Source: Geodermatophilus sp. YIM 151500
Lineage (GTDB): Bacteria > Actinomycetota > Actinomycetes > Mycobacteriales > Geodermatophilaceae
Assembly: GCF_025716945.1 (NCBI RefSeq)
Contig: NZ_JAOVZT010000003.1
Coordinates: 335,898 to 399,897 of the forward strand
Direction: 5' to 3'
Length of the DNA stretch: 64,000 nucleotides
Below are positions 16,635 to 24,887 of this stretch, piece after piece. The notes beneath the pieces were generated by a model that saw nothing but the letters and a program-made list of their open reading frames with translations, was not told where the DNA came from and searched no databases. How positions within the stretch are numbered: the first letter of the stretch is position 1; each line of letters begins with the position of its first letter. The position numbers and the translations under genes were made by a program.

Positions 16635-16640
16635 TAGCAT
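16635..16640 (+). promoter_or_regulatory. Leaderless-type -10 box (TAGCAT)
   Basis: TAGCAT ends 6 bases before the ATG at 16647 of the STAND-LuxR regulator gene. There is no Shine-Dalgarno upstream of that start, so a leaderless mRNA is likely. Confidence 0.55.
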
Positions 16641-16646
16641 GCGGGC

Positions 16647-18581
16647 ATGGGCCAGCCCCGACCACGGGGTTCCGTATCCGACCGGCTCGCGGCCGCGGCG
16701 GCCGGCGCGCTGGTCGGCCGGGCGGAGGAGCGCGCGCGGCTCACCGCGCTGCTGGCACCGGACGGGCCTGCCGCCGTGTTCGTGCACGGCCCCGGCGGGA
16801 TCGGCAAGACCAGCCTGGTCACCGGGACGCTGGCATCGCTCCCCCTCCGCACGACCTGGCTCGACGGGCGCCGCACCGAGCCGACCGTCCCCGGAGCGCT
16901 CGCCGCGCTGGGCGCCGCGCTCGGCGTGCCGGCCCCCCCGTCGGCCGCCGCGGCGGCCGACAGGATCGCCGACGCCCGGACCGACGTCCTGGTCGTCGAC
17001 GCTTTCGAGCGGCTCAACCTGCTCGACGGCTGGATCCGGAACGAGCTGACCAGCGCGCTCCCCGCCTCCGTCACCACGCTGCTGGTCGGCCGGCGCGGAC
17101 CGAACGTCGCCTGGCGCACCGCACCCGGCTGGCGCGCCCTGCTGGCCGAGCTGGTCGTCGGCCCGATGACCGCCGAGGACGTCGACGAGCTGCTCGCCGC
17201 CCTCGGCGTCGGGGGCCCCGACGCCGAGCGGATGGTGGCTTTCGCCCGGGGCCACCCGCTGGCCGCGGTGGTCGCCGCCGAGGCGCTGGCCCGCCGTCCC
17301 GGGCGGCCGCTCGGGTCCGGCGCGCCGGCCGACGTGGTCGAGGAGTTGTTCGCGGTGATGCTCGACGACCTCGCGCCACGGGAGCGGGCCACCGTGGAGG
17401 CCGCGTCGGTGCTCCGCCGGGTGACCCTGCCGCTGCTGACCGCCGTCGTCGACGAGCCGGACACCGAGCAGGCCTGGCGGACCCTGCGGGCGCTGCCCTT
17501 CACGACCACCACCTCGGCCGGGGTGGAGCTGTCCGGGGTGGCGGCGCCGGTCCTGCTCGAGGCCCTGGAGCTGCGCGACCCGTCCCGGGTGCGGGAGCTG
17601 CGCGCCCGCGCCGCGCGCGCCGTCCTCGGGCACGCTCCGCACGGCCCGGACTGGGAGACCACCGCCGACCTGCTGCACCTCGTGCAGAACCCGCTGATCC
17701 GCAACGCGTACGCGCCGCCGGGAAGGCTGCAGCACCCGGCCGAACGGGTCCGCGCCGAGGACCGCGACCGGATCCTCGCCATCACCCGGCGCTTCGCCGG
17801 ACCGGGGTCCGCCCGGCTCGCCGAGCGCTGGTGGCGGGCCCGGCGGGACGCCTTCTCCGTGGTGCGCGGGGGCGACGGCGACGTCGTCGCGTTCTCGGCC
17901 ACCACGGCGGTCGACGGCTGCGACGGGCTGGGCGAGGACCCCGTGGTCCGGGGCGTCGCGGCCCGGCTGCGCACCGATCCGCTACCGCCCGGCGCGCAGG
18001 CGCTGCTGTTCCGCTGGGCGCTGGGCTGCCGGTTCGGCGAGCGGACCACGCCGGAGGTGGCCACCCTGGTCGTCGACCTCAAGCGCACGTACCTGGAGCT
18101 GCGGGCGACGCTGCGCCGGGTGTACACCGCGGTCGCCGACTGGCGCGCAGCGGCTCCGGTGTTGCGGGTGATGGGCTTCGACGCGCTCGAGGAGGTCGTC
18201 GTCGGCGAGCGGCGGTACGTCCTGGTGTGCCTGGACTTCGGCCCGGGCGGCGTGGACGCGTGGATCGGTCGGCACGTCCTGTCCGAACAGGCGACCCCCT
18301 CCCCCGCCACGGGCGGCCGGGACGGCGGGACCGCCGGCACCCCGGTGCCCGGAGCCGCGGCACCGGGAGGCCGACGGCCCGCCCTGCTGACGCTGACCGC
18401 CCGGGAGCAGGAGGTGCTGGCGCTGCTCGCCGAGGGGATGACCAACGCCGAGCTGGCCGGGACCCTGTTCATCAGCGAGCGCACCGCCAACCGGCACGTC
18501 AGCAACATCTTCACGAAGCTCGGTGTGCACAACCGGACCCAGGCGGCCCGGGTCGCGGTGGCCGCGGGCCTGTCCGGCTGA
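16647..18581 (+). CDS. STAND-type ATP-binding LuxR-family regulator with a GNAT-like middle segment
   Basis: This is a 644-residue regulator. Residues 22-340 form an AAA/STAND ATPase with Walker A in GPGGIGKTS (about residue 48) and Walker B in DVLVVDAFER. Residues about 390-545 (WWRARRDAFSVVRGG, RATLRRVYTAV, LRVMGFDALEE) look like an acetyltransferase-type fold, as the final strand-helix pattern resembles GNAT proteins. Residues 575-640 are a canonical LuxR helix-turn-helix (LTAREQEVLALLAEGMTNAE, ERTANRHVSNIF). Such proteins act as ATP-dependent activators. It is divergent from the DGPF/sigma unit and its 3' end is three bases from the convergent acyl-CoA dehydrogenase stop. The target is unknown. 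The nearby inverted repeat at 19820-19861 is a candidate site. Confidence 0.87.
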   Translation: MGQPRPRGSVSDRLAAAAAGALVGRAEERARLTALLAPDGPAAVFVHGPGGIGKTSLVTGTLASLPLRTTWLDGRRTEPTVPGALAALGAALGVPAPPSAAAAADRIADARTDVLVVDAFERLNLLDGWIRNELTSALPASVTTLLVGRRGPNVAWRTAPGWRALLAELVVGPMTAEDVDELLAALGVGGPDAERMVAFARGHPLAAVVAAEALARRPGRPLGSGAPADVVEELFAVMLDDLAPRERATVEAASVLRRVTLPLLTAVVDEPDTEQAWRTLRALPFTTTTSAGVELSGVAAPVLLEALELRDPSRVRELRARAARAVLGHAPHGPDWETTADLLHLVQNPLIRNAYAPPGRLQHPAERVRAEDRDRILAITRRFAGPGSARLAERWWRARRDAFSVVRGGDGDVVAFSATTAVDGCDGLGEDPVVRGVAARLRTDPLPPGAQALLFRWALGCRFGERTTPEVATLVVDLKRTYLELRATLRRVYTAVADWRAAAPVLRVMGFDALEEVVVGERRYVLVCLDFGPGGVDAWIGRHVLSEQATPSPATGGRDGGTAGTPVPGAAAPGGRRPALLTLTAREQEVLALLAEGMTNAELAGTLFISERTANRHVSNIFTKLGVHNRTQAARVAVAAGLSG

Positions 18582-18584
18582 GCC

Positions 18585-19778
18585 TCACCAGCGTGGTCCG
18601 GTCCGATCCACGCCGAGCAGCGCCTTGCCGACCGTCTCGTGGGTGAACGCGTCGGTGCCCGGGTGGAAGCGCGCGGCGCGCACGTCCCGCGACAGCCGCT
18701 CGAGCTCGGTCCCGCGGCGGTAGGCCGACCCGCCGACGACCTCGAAGGCCAGGTCCCCCACCCGGTTCGCGGCCATCGTGGCCTGCCACTTGGCGGCCAG
18801 CACCTTCGGTCCCCACATCGGCCCGTGGTCGACCCCGGCTCCCCAGTCCCGGGCGACGGCGTCGACGCAGGCGCGGGCAGCGTCGAGGGCCAGGTACATG
18901 TCCGCGACCTGGTGCTGCACCAGCGGGTGGTGCGCGAACGTGCTCCGCGGAACGGCGATGGACGTGCGCCGGTTCGCCTGCGCGACGGCGATCTCCAGCG
19001 CCCGCTCGGCGATGCCGACGTACACGTTGGCGATCAGGGTCAGCGCCCACACCTGCATGACCGCGACCGCCGGGTGGCTCGGCGGGCCGGCCGGGACGAC
19101 GCACAGCACGTCGGCATCCGGCACGACCACCCCGTCGAGCACCGTGTCGTGGCTCTCGGTCGCCCGCATGCCCTGGGCGTCCCAGTTGCGGACCGTCGTG
19201 AGCCCGGGCGCGCCGCGGGGCACGAAACCGTGCACGACGACGGGCGCGGCCGGGTCGCCGGCGTCCATGGCGTGGAACCCGAGCCGGTCCCAGTGCTCAC
19301 CGAGCGAGCCGAACATCTTCCGGCCGGTGATCCGCCACCCGCCGTCGACCCGCGTCGCCGACGTGGTGGACAGCGCGATCGGGACGTCGTTGCCGACCTC
19401 CGCGTGCCCCGACGCGAGGACGTCGCCGTCGGTGACGTAGCCGGTGACCAGGTCGGCTTCGGGCCGGCCCATCCGGCGGAGGTCGGCGGCCAGGCCGACC
19501 CAGTAGTGGTGCATGCAGGTCGACAGCGCCGTGGCCGGCGAGTAGCGCGCCATGCGGCGCTGCTCGGCGCCGAGCCCGGCCAGGTCGAGGCCGGAGCCGC
19601 CGAGGTCGTCCGGCAGCGCCGCCCGGAACCAGCCGGCGGCGCGGAGCTCGGCGAGGTCGTCGGCGGCGACGACGCCGGCGGCGTCGTGGTCGGCGGCGCG
19701 CTCCCGGAACCGGAGGAGCAACTCCTCGGGCAGGGAGCGGGTCCTGGGGAGGATCCTGGGGAGGGTCGAGGTGTCCAT
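18585..19778 (-). CDS. Acyl-CoA dehydrogenase family protein
   Basis: This 397-residue flavoprotein has the acyl-CoA dehydrogenase layout: an N-terminal helical domain (GWFRAALPDDLGGSG), a middle beta domain (ITGRKMFGSLGEHWD, GMRATESHDTVLDGV) and a C-terminal helical bundle (FEVVGGSAYRRGTELERLSRDVR). The classical catalytic glutamate cannot be placed with confidence. The protein could be a true dehydrogenase or a monooxygenase-like member of the family such as those acting with flavin reductases. The ATG at 19778 lies 7 bases after a TAGCGT box and lacks a Shine-Dalgarno. The gene is divergent from the YdhR/CYP102 genes and shares with them a control region holding a perfect inverted repeat. 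Confidence 0.85.
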   Translation of the reverse strand: MDTSTLPRILPRTRSLPEELLLRFRERAADHDAAGVVAADDLAELRAAGWFRAALPDDLGGSGLDLAGLGAEQRRMARYSPATALSTCMHHYWVGLAADLRRMGRPEADLVTGYVTDGDVLASGHAEVGNDVPIALSTTSATRVDGGWRITGRKMFGSLGEHWDRLGFHAMDAGDPAAPVVVHGFVPRGAPGLTTVRNWDAQGMRATESHDTVLDGVVVPDADVLCVVPAGPPSHPAVAVMQVWALTLIANVYVGIAERALEIAVAQANRRTSIAVPRSTFAHHPLVQHQVADMYLALDAARACVDAVARDWGAGVDHGPMWGPKVLAAKWQATMAANRVGDLAFEVVGGSAYRRGTELERLSRDVRAARFHPGTDAFTHETVGKALLGVDRTGPRW

Positions 19779-19785
19779 GGCGGCG

Positions 19786-19791
19786 ACGCTA
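19786..19791 (-). promoter_or_regulatory. Leaderless-type -10 box for acyl-CoA dehydrogenase (TAGCGT)
   Basis: On the minus strand, TAGCGT is followed after 7 bases by the ATG at 19778. The inverted repeat at 19820-19861 starts about 30 bases further upstream, where an activator or repressor could act. Confidence 0.55.
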
Positions 19792-19819
19792 GGAACGGCC
19801 GGGGTGCCCGCTCCTCGGT

Positions 19820-19861
19820 CGAACGCTCCATCCCGCGCTCCATCCGGCGATGGAGCGTTCG
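19820..19861. promoter_or_regulatory. 13-bp perfect inverted repeat in a divergent control region
   Basis: CGAACGCTCCATC (19820-19832) and its exact reverse complement GATGGAGCGTTCG (19849-19861) flank a 16-base spacer. The spacer itself contains another CGCTCCATC (19836-19844). The element sits between the divergent acyl-CoA dehydrogenase and YdhR-like genes. Three copies of one 9-mer suggest binding of a multimeric regulator. Confidence 0.65.
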
Positions 19862-19943
19862 GCCGATGAGCGGCGTCGAGCGGTGCTCCTAGCGTCGGCG
19901 GTTGCCAGCTCCGCACAGGCGATCCGCTCAGGGAGGAACCGCC

Positions 19944-20333
19944 ATGCGCATCCGCATCGTCACCTTCGGCCTCGACGTCCCCGCCGAGGACTACCTCGAC
20001 CTCGCCACGGGGGTGGCCCCGGCGTTCACCTCGTGGCCCGGCCTGCTCGCCAAGTGGTGGCTCGGGGACGCGGGCACCGGGACGTACGGGGGCGTGTACC
20101 TGTTCGCGTCGCGGGAGGACGCCGACCGGTCCCGGGACACCGACCTGTTCCGGGGCATGTGCGCCGACCCGGCGCTGCGGGAGGTCACCGTCCGGGAGTA
20201 CGACGTGCTCGACGGGCCGACCGCGGTGACCGCCCCGGCACGGGCGGTCGGAGGGCTGCCCCAGGGGAGCGGCGCCGCCTCGGGGCGTGAGGGACGGGCA
20301 GACAGGGCGGGCAGGGACGCCGGGGTTCGTTGA
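19944..20333 (+). CDS. YdhR-like putative monooxygenase
   Basis: This 129-residue protein is of the YdhR group (dimeric ferredoxin-like alpha/beta barrel). The start MRIRIVTFGLDVP, WPGLLAKWWLGD and TYGGVYLFASREDADR match the family, which is proposed to act as a cofactor-free oxygenase on aromatic substrates, without firm proof. The ATG at 19944 follows GGGAGG with 7-base spacing. The C-terminal 25 residues (after about 105) are Gly/Arg-rich and probably disordered. It is followed after 242 bases by the CYP102 gene on the same strand and may form a divergent regulon with the acyl-CoA dehydrogenase. Confidence 0.82.
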   Translation: MRIRIVTFGLDVPAEDYLDLATGVAPAFTSWPGLLAKWWLGDAGTGTYGGVYLFASREDADRSRDTDLFRGMCADPALREVTVREYDVLDGPTAVTAPARAVGGLPQGSGAASGREGRADRAGRDAGVR

Positions 20334-20382
20334 CCGGGTCCGGGCCCGGGTGTAGAACAACGGCCGCTCGCGCCGCCCGGGA

Positions 20383-20457
20383 CCCCGTGGTCGTGCACCC
20401 GGCTCCCGGGCACGGGCCGCCGGGGACGTGCCGGCGAGGACCGGCACGACCACGGGG
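20383..20457. promoter_or_regulatory. 14-bp perfect inverted repeat upstream of the CYP102 gene
   Basis: CCCCGTGGTCGTGC (20383-20396) and its exact reverse complement GCACGACCACGGGG (20444-20457) are separated by 47 bases. They lie in the gap between the YdhR stop and the P450 start. This could be a looping operator pair or a large hairpin. There is no U run to mark a terminator. Confidence 0.55.
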
Positions 20458-20575
20458 CACGGCCCTCGCGACGTCCCCCGGCGGTCGATCGATCCGTCCG
20501 ACCATCCCGCTCGTGTTCCGGCCGCGTGCTGACGGGGGCGACGCGCGCCGGCCCGCCGGCCACCGGAGCCCCGCC

Positions 20576-23500
20576 ATGACCGCCACCATCGGCCTCGACC
20601 AGATCCCCGGTCCCCGCGGCGTGCCGCTGCTGGGCAACATCCTGGACCTGGACCCCGCCGGCCCGATCCTGAGCCTGCTCCACCTGGCCGAGGAGCACGG
20701 GCCCATCTACAAGCTGGTGACGCCCGCCGGGGTCACCGTCGTGGTCTCCTCGCCGGACCTGGTCGCGGAGGTCTGCGACGACACCCGCTTCGACAAGCTC
20801 GTCGGCGCCGCGCTCCACCGGCTCCGCGAGGGCGCCATCGGCGCGGGCCTGTTCACCGCCGACACCGACGACCCGCTGTGGCGCCGCGCGCACGACATCC
20901 TCCTGGCCCCGTTCAGCCAGCAGGCGATGCGCGACTACCTGCCCCGGATGCTGGACGTCGCCGACCAGCTGATGGACAAGTGGAGCAGGCTCAACCCCGG
21001 CGAGGACGTCGACGTCCCGGCCGACATGACCCGGCTCACCCTCGACACGATCGCGCTGTGCGGCTTCGGCTACCGGTTCAACTCCTTCTACCGGGAGACC
21101 GACCACCCGTTCGTCCAGGCGATGTTCCGCACGCTCGGCGAGTCGCAGGCGCGGACCACCCAGCTGCCCCTCCAGACCCGGCTCCGGGTCCGCGCGCAGC
21201 GCCAGCTGGACGAGGACCAGGCCTTCATGGACGACCTGGTCGGCCGGCTGGTCGTCGAGCGCCGGGCACAGGGCGACGCGGCCGACAACTCCGACCTGCT
21301 CGGCCGGATGCTCACCGGGGTGGACTCGGCCGGTGAGCGGCTGCCGGACGCCAACATCCGGGCGCAGTGCGTCACCTTCCTCGTGGCCGGGCACGAGACG
21401 ACCTCCGGCCTGTTGTCCTTCGCCACCTACTTCCTCGTGAAGAACCCCCGGTTCATGGAGCGGGCCCGGGCCGAGGTCGACGAGGTGCTGGGCAGCAGCG
21501 CGGCGCCGACGTACGAGCAGCTGCAGCGGCTGCGCTACGTGCGGCAGGTGCTCGACGAGTCGCTGCGGCTGTGGCCCACCGCACCGGGGTTCAACCGCGC
21601 CCCTCGCGCCGACACCGTCATCGGCGGCCGCTACGCCATCCCGAAGGGCACGGCCACGAGCGTGATGGCGGCGGCGCTGCACCGGGACACGTCCGTGTGG
21701 GGCGAGGACGCCCGGGACTTCGATCCCGACCACATGGCACCCGAGCGCCTCGCCGCCGTCCCGCCGCACGCCTACAAGCCGTTCGGGACCGGCCTGCGGG
21801 CCTGCATCGGCCGGCAGTTCGCGCTGCAGGAGGCCACGCTCGTCCTGGGCATGCTGCTCCAGCGCTTCGAGCTGGTCGACCACCTCGACTACCAGCTGCA
21901 GGTGAAGAGCACGCTCACCATCAAGCCCGCCGACTTCCGCCTGCAGGTGCGGCCGCGGACCGACGTGGTGATCGAGCCGACCGGCCCGGCCGCGGCACGC
22001 GCAGCGGCACGGACCGGTCCCGCGGCTCCGCTGCCCGAGCCGGCGATCCCGCAGGTCGCGCGGCACGGGACGCGGTTGTCGGTGCTGTTCGGCTCGAACC
22101 TGGGCACCGCGGAGGCCCTGGCCACCCGCCTCGCCCGGGAGGGCACCGACCGCGGCTTCGACGTCACGCTCGGGCCGCTGGACGACCACGTCGGCGACCT
22201 GCCGGCGGGCGGCGCGCTGCTCGTCGTCTGCGCCTCCTACAACGGGATCCCCCCGGACAACGCGACCGCGTTCTGCCGCTGGATCGCCGGCGCCGACGCC
22301 GATGCGGCCACCGGCGTGGCGTACTCGGTGTTCGGCTGCGGCAACACCGAGTGGCGGGCCACCTACCAGGCCGTGCCCACGCTGCTCGACACCGAGCTCG
22401 CGGCGCACGGAGGACGGCGCCTGCGCGACCGGGGCGAGGGGAACGCGGCCGCGGACTTCGACGCCGAGTACCGCTCCTGGCACGGCGGCCTGTGGACCGA
22501 CGTCGCCACCGCCCTCGACCTGCCGCCGGAGGTGGCCGCTCCCGCGCCGGCCGGTCCTCGCCTGTCGATCACCCTGACCAACCGGCAGCTCACCAACCCG
22601 GTGATCATGTCCTACCGCGCCCGGCCCGCCCGGGTCCGGGCCAACCGGGAGCTGCTCGGGGTGAGCCCGTCGGCCGGGACGCCCGGACGGTCCACCCGGC
22701 ACATCGAGATCACCCTGCCGCCGGAGACGCGCTACCGGGCCGGCGACCACCTCGGGGTGCTCCCCCGCAACCGCATCGACGTGCTGCGGCGGGTGCTGGT
22801 CCGGTTCGGGCTCGACCCGGGGCAGTACATCACCATCATCCCGACCACCCCCGACGGGCACACCCACCTGCCGATCGACGAGCCGACCCCGCTCGTCGGC
22901 GTCCTGGCCAGCTGCGTGGAGCTGCAGGACGTCGCCACCCGGGCCGACGTCGAGGTGCTCGCCGACCACACCGACGACCCGGGGCAGCAGGCCGAGCTCG
23001 GCTCGTGGACCGGTGAGGACGAGGACGCGCAGGCCCGGTACCGGGAGCGGGTGTTCGCCCCGAACCGGTCGGTGCTCGACCTGCTCGAGCAGTTCCCGGC
23101 GTGCCGGCTGCCCTTCGAGGTCTACCTCGACATGCTCCCGCCGCTGCGTCCGCGCTACTACTCCATCTCCTCGTCACCGCTGGTCAGCCCGGACGTCTGC
23201 AGCATCACGGCGGGCGTGCTGCGGGCACCGGCCCGGTCCGGCACGGGCACGTTCTCCGGCGTGGCCTCCACCCACCTGGAGGAGCTGCCGGAGAACGGCA
23301 CCGCGTTCGTCTTCGTCCGCGAGCCGACCATCGCGTTCCGGCCGCCGGAGGACCCCACCGTGCCGATGCTCATGGTCGGGGCCGGAACGGGTCTGGCACC
23401 GTTCCGCGGGTTCCTGCAGGAGCGTGCCGCGTTGCGCGGGCAGGGGGTGCAGGTGGCCGCGTCGCTGCTGTTCTTCGGCTGCCGTGAGCCGCAGGCCGAC

Positions 23501-23821
23501 CTGCTGTACGCCGAGGAGCTCCTCGGCTACCAGCGGGACGGCCTGGTGCGGGTCGAGAACGCGTTCTCCCGCGAGCCCGGCCGGCCCTGCCGGTACGTCC
23601 AGGACGCGATGCTGGACTGCGCCGACGAGGTCTGGTCGGTCCTGCAGCGCGACGCGGTCGTGCTGGTGTGCGGGAACGCATCGACGATCGCGCCGGGCGT
23701 GCGTAGCTCGCTCGTGCGGATCTTCCGAGATCGCACCGCGACGTCGGAGGCGGACGCCGCGGCGTGGTTGGCGGGGCTGCGCGCGGCCGACCGGTTCGTC
23801 GAGGACATCTGGGGAGGTTGA
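20576..23821 (+). CDS. Self-sufficient cytochrome P450-reductase fusion (CYP102/P450-BM3 type)
   Basis: This 1081-residue fusion enzyme hydroxylates fatty-acid-like substrates with NADPH and oxygen. The heme domain covers residues 1-470: I-helix AGHETTSG (271-278), ExxR in DESLRLW, and heme ligand C410 in FGTGLRACIGRQFALQEA, very close to P450-BM3. From about 500 comes a flavodoxin-like FMN domain (LSVLFGSNLGTAEA, FGCGNTEW). From about 670 to 1081 comes the FAD/NADPH reductase (RYYSISSSP, GVASTHLEELP, MVGAGTGLAPFRGFLQER, FFGCREPQADLLY). The ATG at 20576 is preceded by GGAG with 7-base spacing. No TetR repressor of the Bm3R1 kind is adjacent. Control may run through the repeats upstream. Confidence 0.95.
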   Translation: MTATIGLDQIPGPRGVPLLGNILDLDPAGPILSLLHLAEEHGPIYKLVTPAGVTVVVSSPDLVAEVCDDTRFDKLVGAALHRLREGAIGAGLFTADTDDPLWRRAHDILLAPFSQQAMRDYLPRMLDVADQLMDKWSRLNPGEDVDVPADMTRLTLDTIALCGFGYRFNSFYRETDHPFVQAMFRTLGESQARTTQLPLQTRLRVRAQRQLDEDQAFMDDLVGRLVVERRAQGDAADNSDLLGRMLTGVDSAGERLPDANIRAQCVTFLVAGHETTSGLLSFATYFLVKNPRFMERARAEVDEVLGSSAAPTYEQLQRLRYVRQVLDESLRLWPTAPGFNRAPRADTVIGGRYAIPKGTATSVMAAALHRDTSVWGEDARDFDPDHMAPERLAAVPPHAYKPFGTGLRACIGRQFALQEATLVLGMLLQRFELVDHLDYQLQVKSTLTIKPADFRLQVRPRTDVVIEPTGPAAARAAARTGPAAPLPEPAIPQVARHGTRLSVLFGSNLGTAEALATRLAREGTDRGFDVTLGPLDDHVGDLPAGGALLVVCASYNGIPPDNATAFCRWIAGADADAATGVAYSVFGCGNTEWRATYQAVPTLLDTELAAHGGRRLRDRGEGNAAADFDAEYRSWHGGLWTDVATALDLPPEVAAPAPAGPRLSITLTNRQLTNPVIMSYRARPARVRANRELLGVSPSAGTPGRSTRHIEITLPPETRYRAGDHLGVLPRNRIDVLRRVLVRFGLDPGQYITIIPTTPDGHTHLPIDEPTPLVGVLASCVELQDVATRADVEVLADHTDDPGQQAELGSWTGEDEDAQARYRERVFAPNRSVLDLLEQFPACRLPFEVYLDMLPPLRPRYYSISSSPLVSPDVCSITAGVLRAPARSGTGTFSGVASTHLEELPENGTAFVFVREPTIAFRPPEDPTVPMLMVGAGTGLAPFRGFLQERAALRGQGVQVAASLLFFGCREPQADLLYAEELLGYQRDGLVRVENAFSREPGRPCRYVQDAMLDCADEVWSVLQRDAVVLVCGNASTIAPGVRSSLVRIFRDRTATSEADAAAWLAGLRAADRFVEDIWGG

Positions 23822-24143
23822 CGCCCGCACCGTCCGCCGGAGCTGCGCCGTCCGCGGCGTCGGCCCCCGCTCGGCCGCCGTCCCAGGGCCCGCTGGGTCG
23901 ACGGTGGAGAGCGGAGGACGTGTCACGGCCCCGGCGCGGGTTCGACGACCACGCCGGGGCCGGTCGCCCGGCGCTTCCCGCAACCGGGCGAGGGCAAACA
24001 TCGAGCGGCGCACGCTGGCGGGCGGGGGCGCACCCGAGGAGCGCCCCAGGGCCCCGCCCGCGGCTCGCGGAACGGCTCCGCAACAGATGTCCAGGACGTC
24101 TCCCCTGGGGCGTGGGCCTCCGCCAGCGACCGGCGGCCGAGGC
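23822..24143. other. Intergenic stretch, no feature seen
   Basis: About 320 bases lie between the CYP102 stop and the stop of the convergent helix-hairpin-helix gene. Open frames here have no recognisable protein content and no start site. I see no clear hairpin with a U run, tRNA or repeat. Confidence 0.6.
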
Positions 24144-24779
24144 TCAGGCCGCGCCGTCGGTCCCGGCACCGTCGGCCGGGTCGCCGCGCCGCCGCACGCA
24201 ACGCGCCGGCGCGCGGACCGACCACAGCGCCAGTCGCACGGGAGCGCCCAGCAGGGCGCGAGCGCCGCGGGCGCCCAGGTGCGCCAGATCCGACCACTCC
24301 GCGGGGCGAGGACCGCCGGCGGTGGGACCGGTGGTGCGGGGCCCGGCCGCCGAGGTGGCGGGCCCGGTCGCCGGAGCGGGCTCGGTCACCGGAGCGGCGG
24401 GACCGGTCGGCGGCCCGGGCACCAGCAGGTCGACGGCGCTGCGGCGCCGCGGACCCCGCAGCGACTCCACCGACGGGATCACCGGCGACTCGCGCGGCTC
24501 ATCCGGTTCGTCGGCACCGGGGCCGGCCGGGCCGGTGCGCACCCGGGCGCCGGCTGCCCGCGGCGACCCGGCACGGGACGCGCCCGGCTCCGGCACGACG
24601 CGCCGGATCGCGGTGATCATGGCCGGACCCAGCCCGCCGATCGCCTCCAGGTCCTCGCGGGTGAGCGTCGCGAGGCCCGCGACGTCGGTGATCCCCGCGC
24701 GGGTCAGCGCGGTCACCGCCCGCCCGGGCAGCTGCAGGTCCCGGATGCTCCCGGCGGGCCCGGGTGACCTGGTCGGCAT
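24144..24779 (-). CDS. Helix-hairpin-helix domain protein
   Basis: This is a 211-residue protein. Residues 10-60 (LQLPGRAVTALTRAG, then GLATLTREDLEAIGGLGP) match the helix-hairpin-helix fold seen in the alpha subunit C-terminal domain of RNA polymerase and related DNA-contact modules. The rest is a Pro/Ala-rich, probably disordered region ending in a short Arg-rich helical part (GARGARALLGAPVRLALW). The start ATG 24779 sits 6 bases behind TACGGT, so the mRNA is probably leaderless. The function is unknown. DNA or protein binding is likely from the fold alone. Confidence 0.75.
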   Translation of the reverse strand: MPTRSPGPAGSIRDLQLPGRAVTALTRAGITDVAGLATLTREDLEAIGGLGPAMITAIRRVVPEPGASRAGSPRAAGARVRTGPAGPGADEPDEPRESPVIPSVESLRGPRRRSAVDLLVPGPPTGPAAPVTEPAPATGPATSAAGPRTTGPTAGGPRPAEWSDLAHLGARGARALLGAPVRLALWSVRAPARCVRRRGDPADGAGTDGAA

Positions 24780-24785
24780 GGCCCC

Positions 24786-24791
24786 ACCGTA
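24786..24791 (-). promoter_or_regulatory. Leaderless-type -10 box (TACGGT)
   Basis: On the minus strand, TACGGT is followed after 6 bases by the ATG at 24779 of the helix-hairpin-helix gene. Confidence 0.55.
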
Positions 24792-24887
24792 TCGGCGCGC
24801 GCGCTGGACGGATCGGGTGCCCACGGGTCCGGACGACGCGGCGCGGGATCGGACTCCTACGGCGACTCGTGCGGCCCGGCGCCGGGC

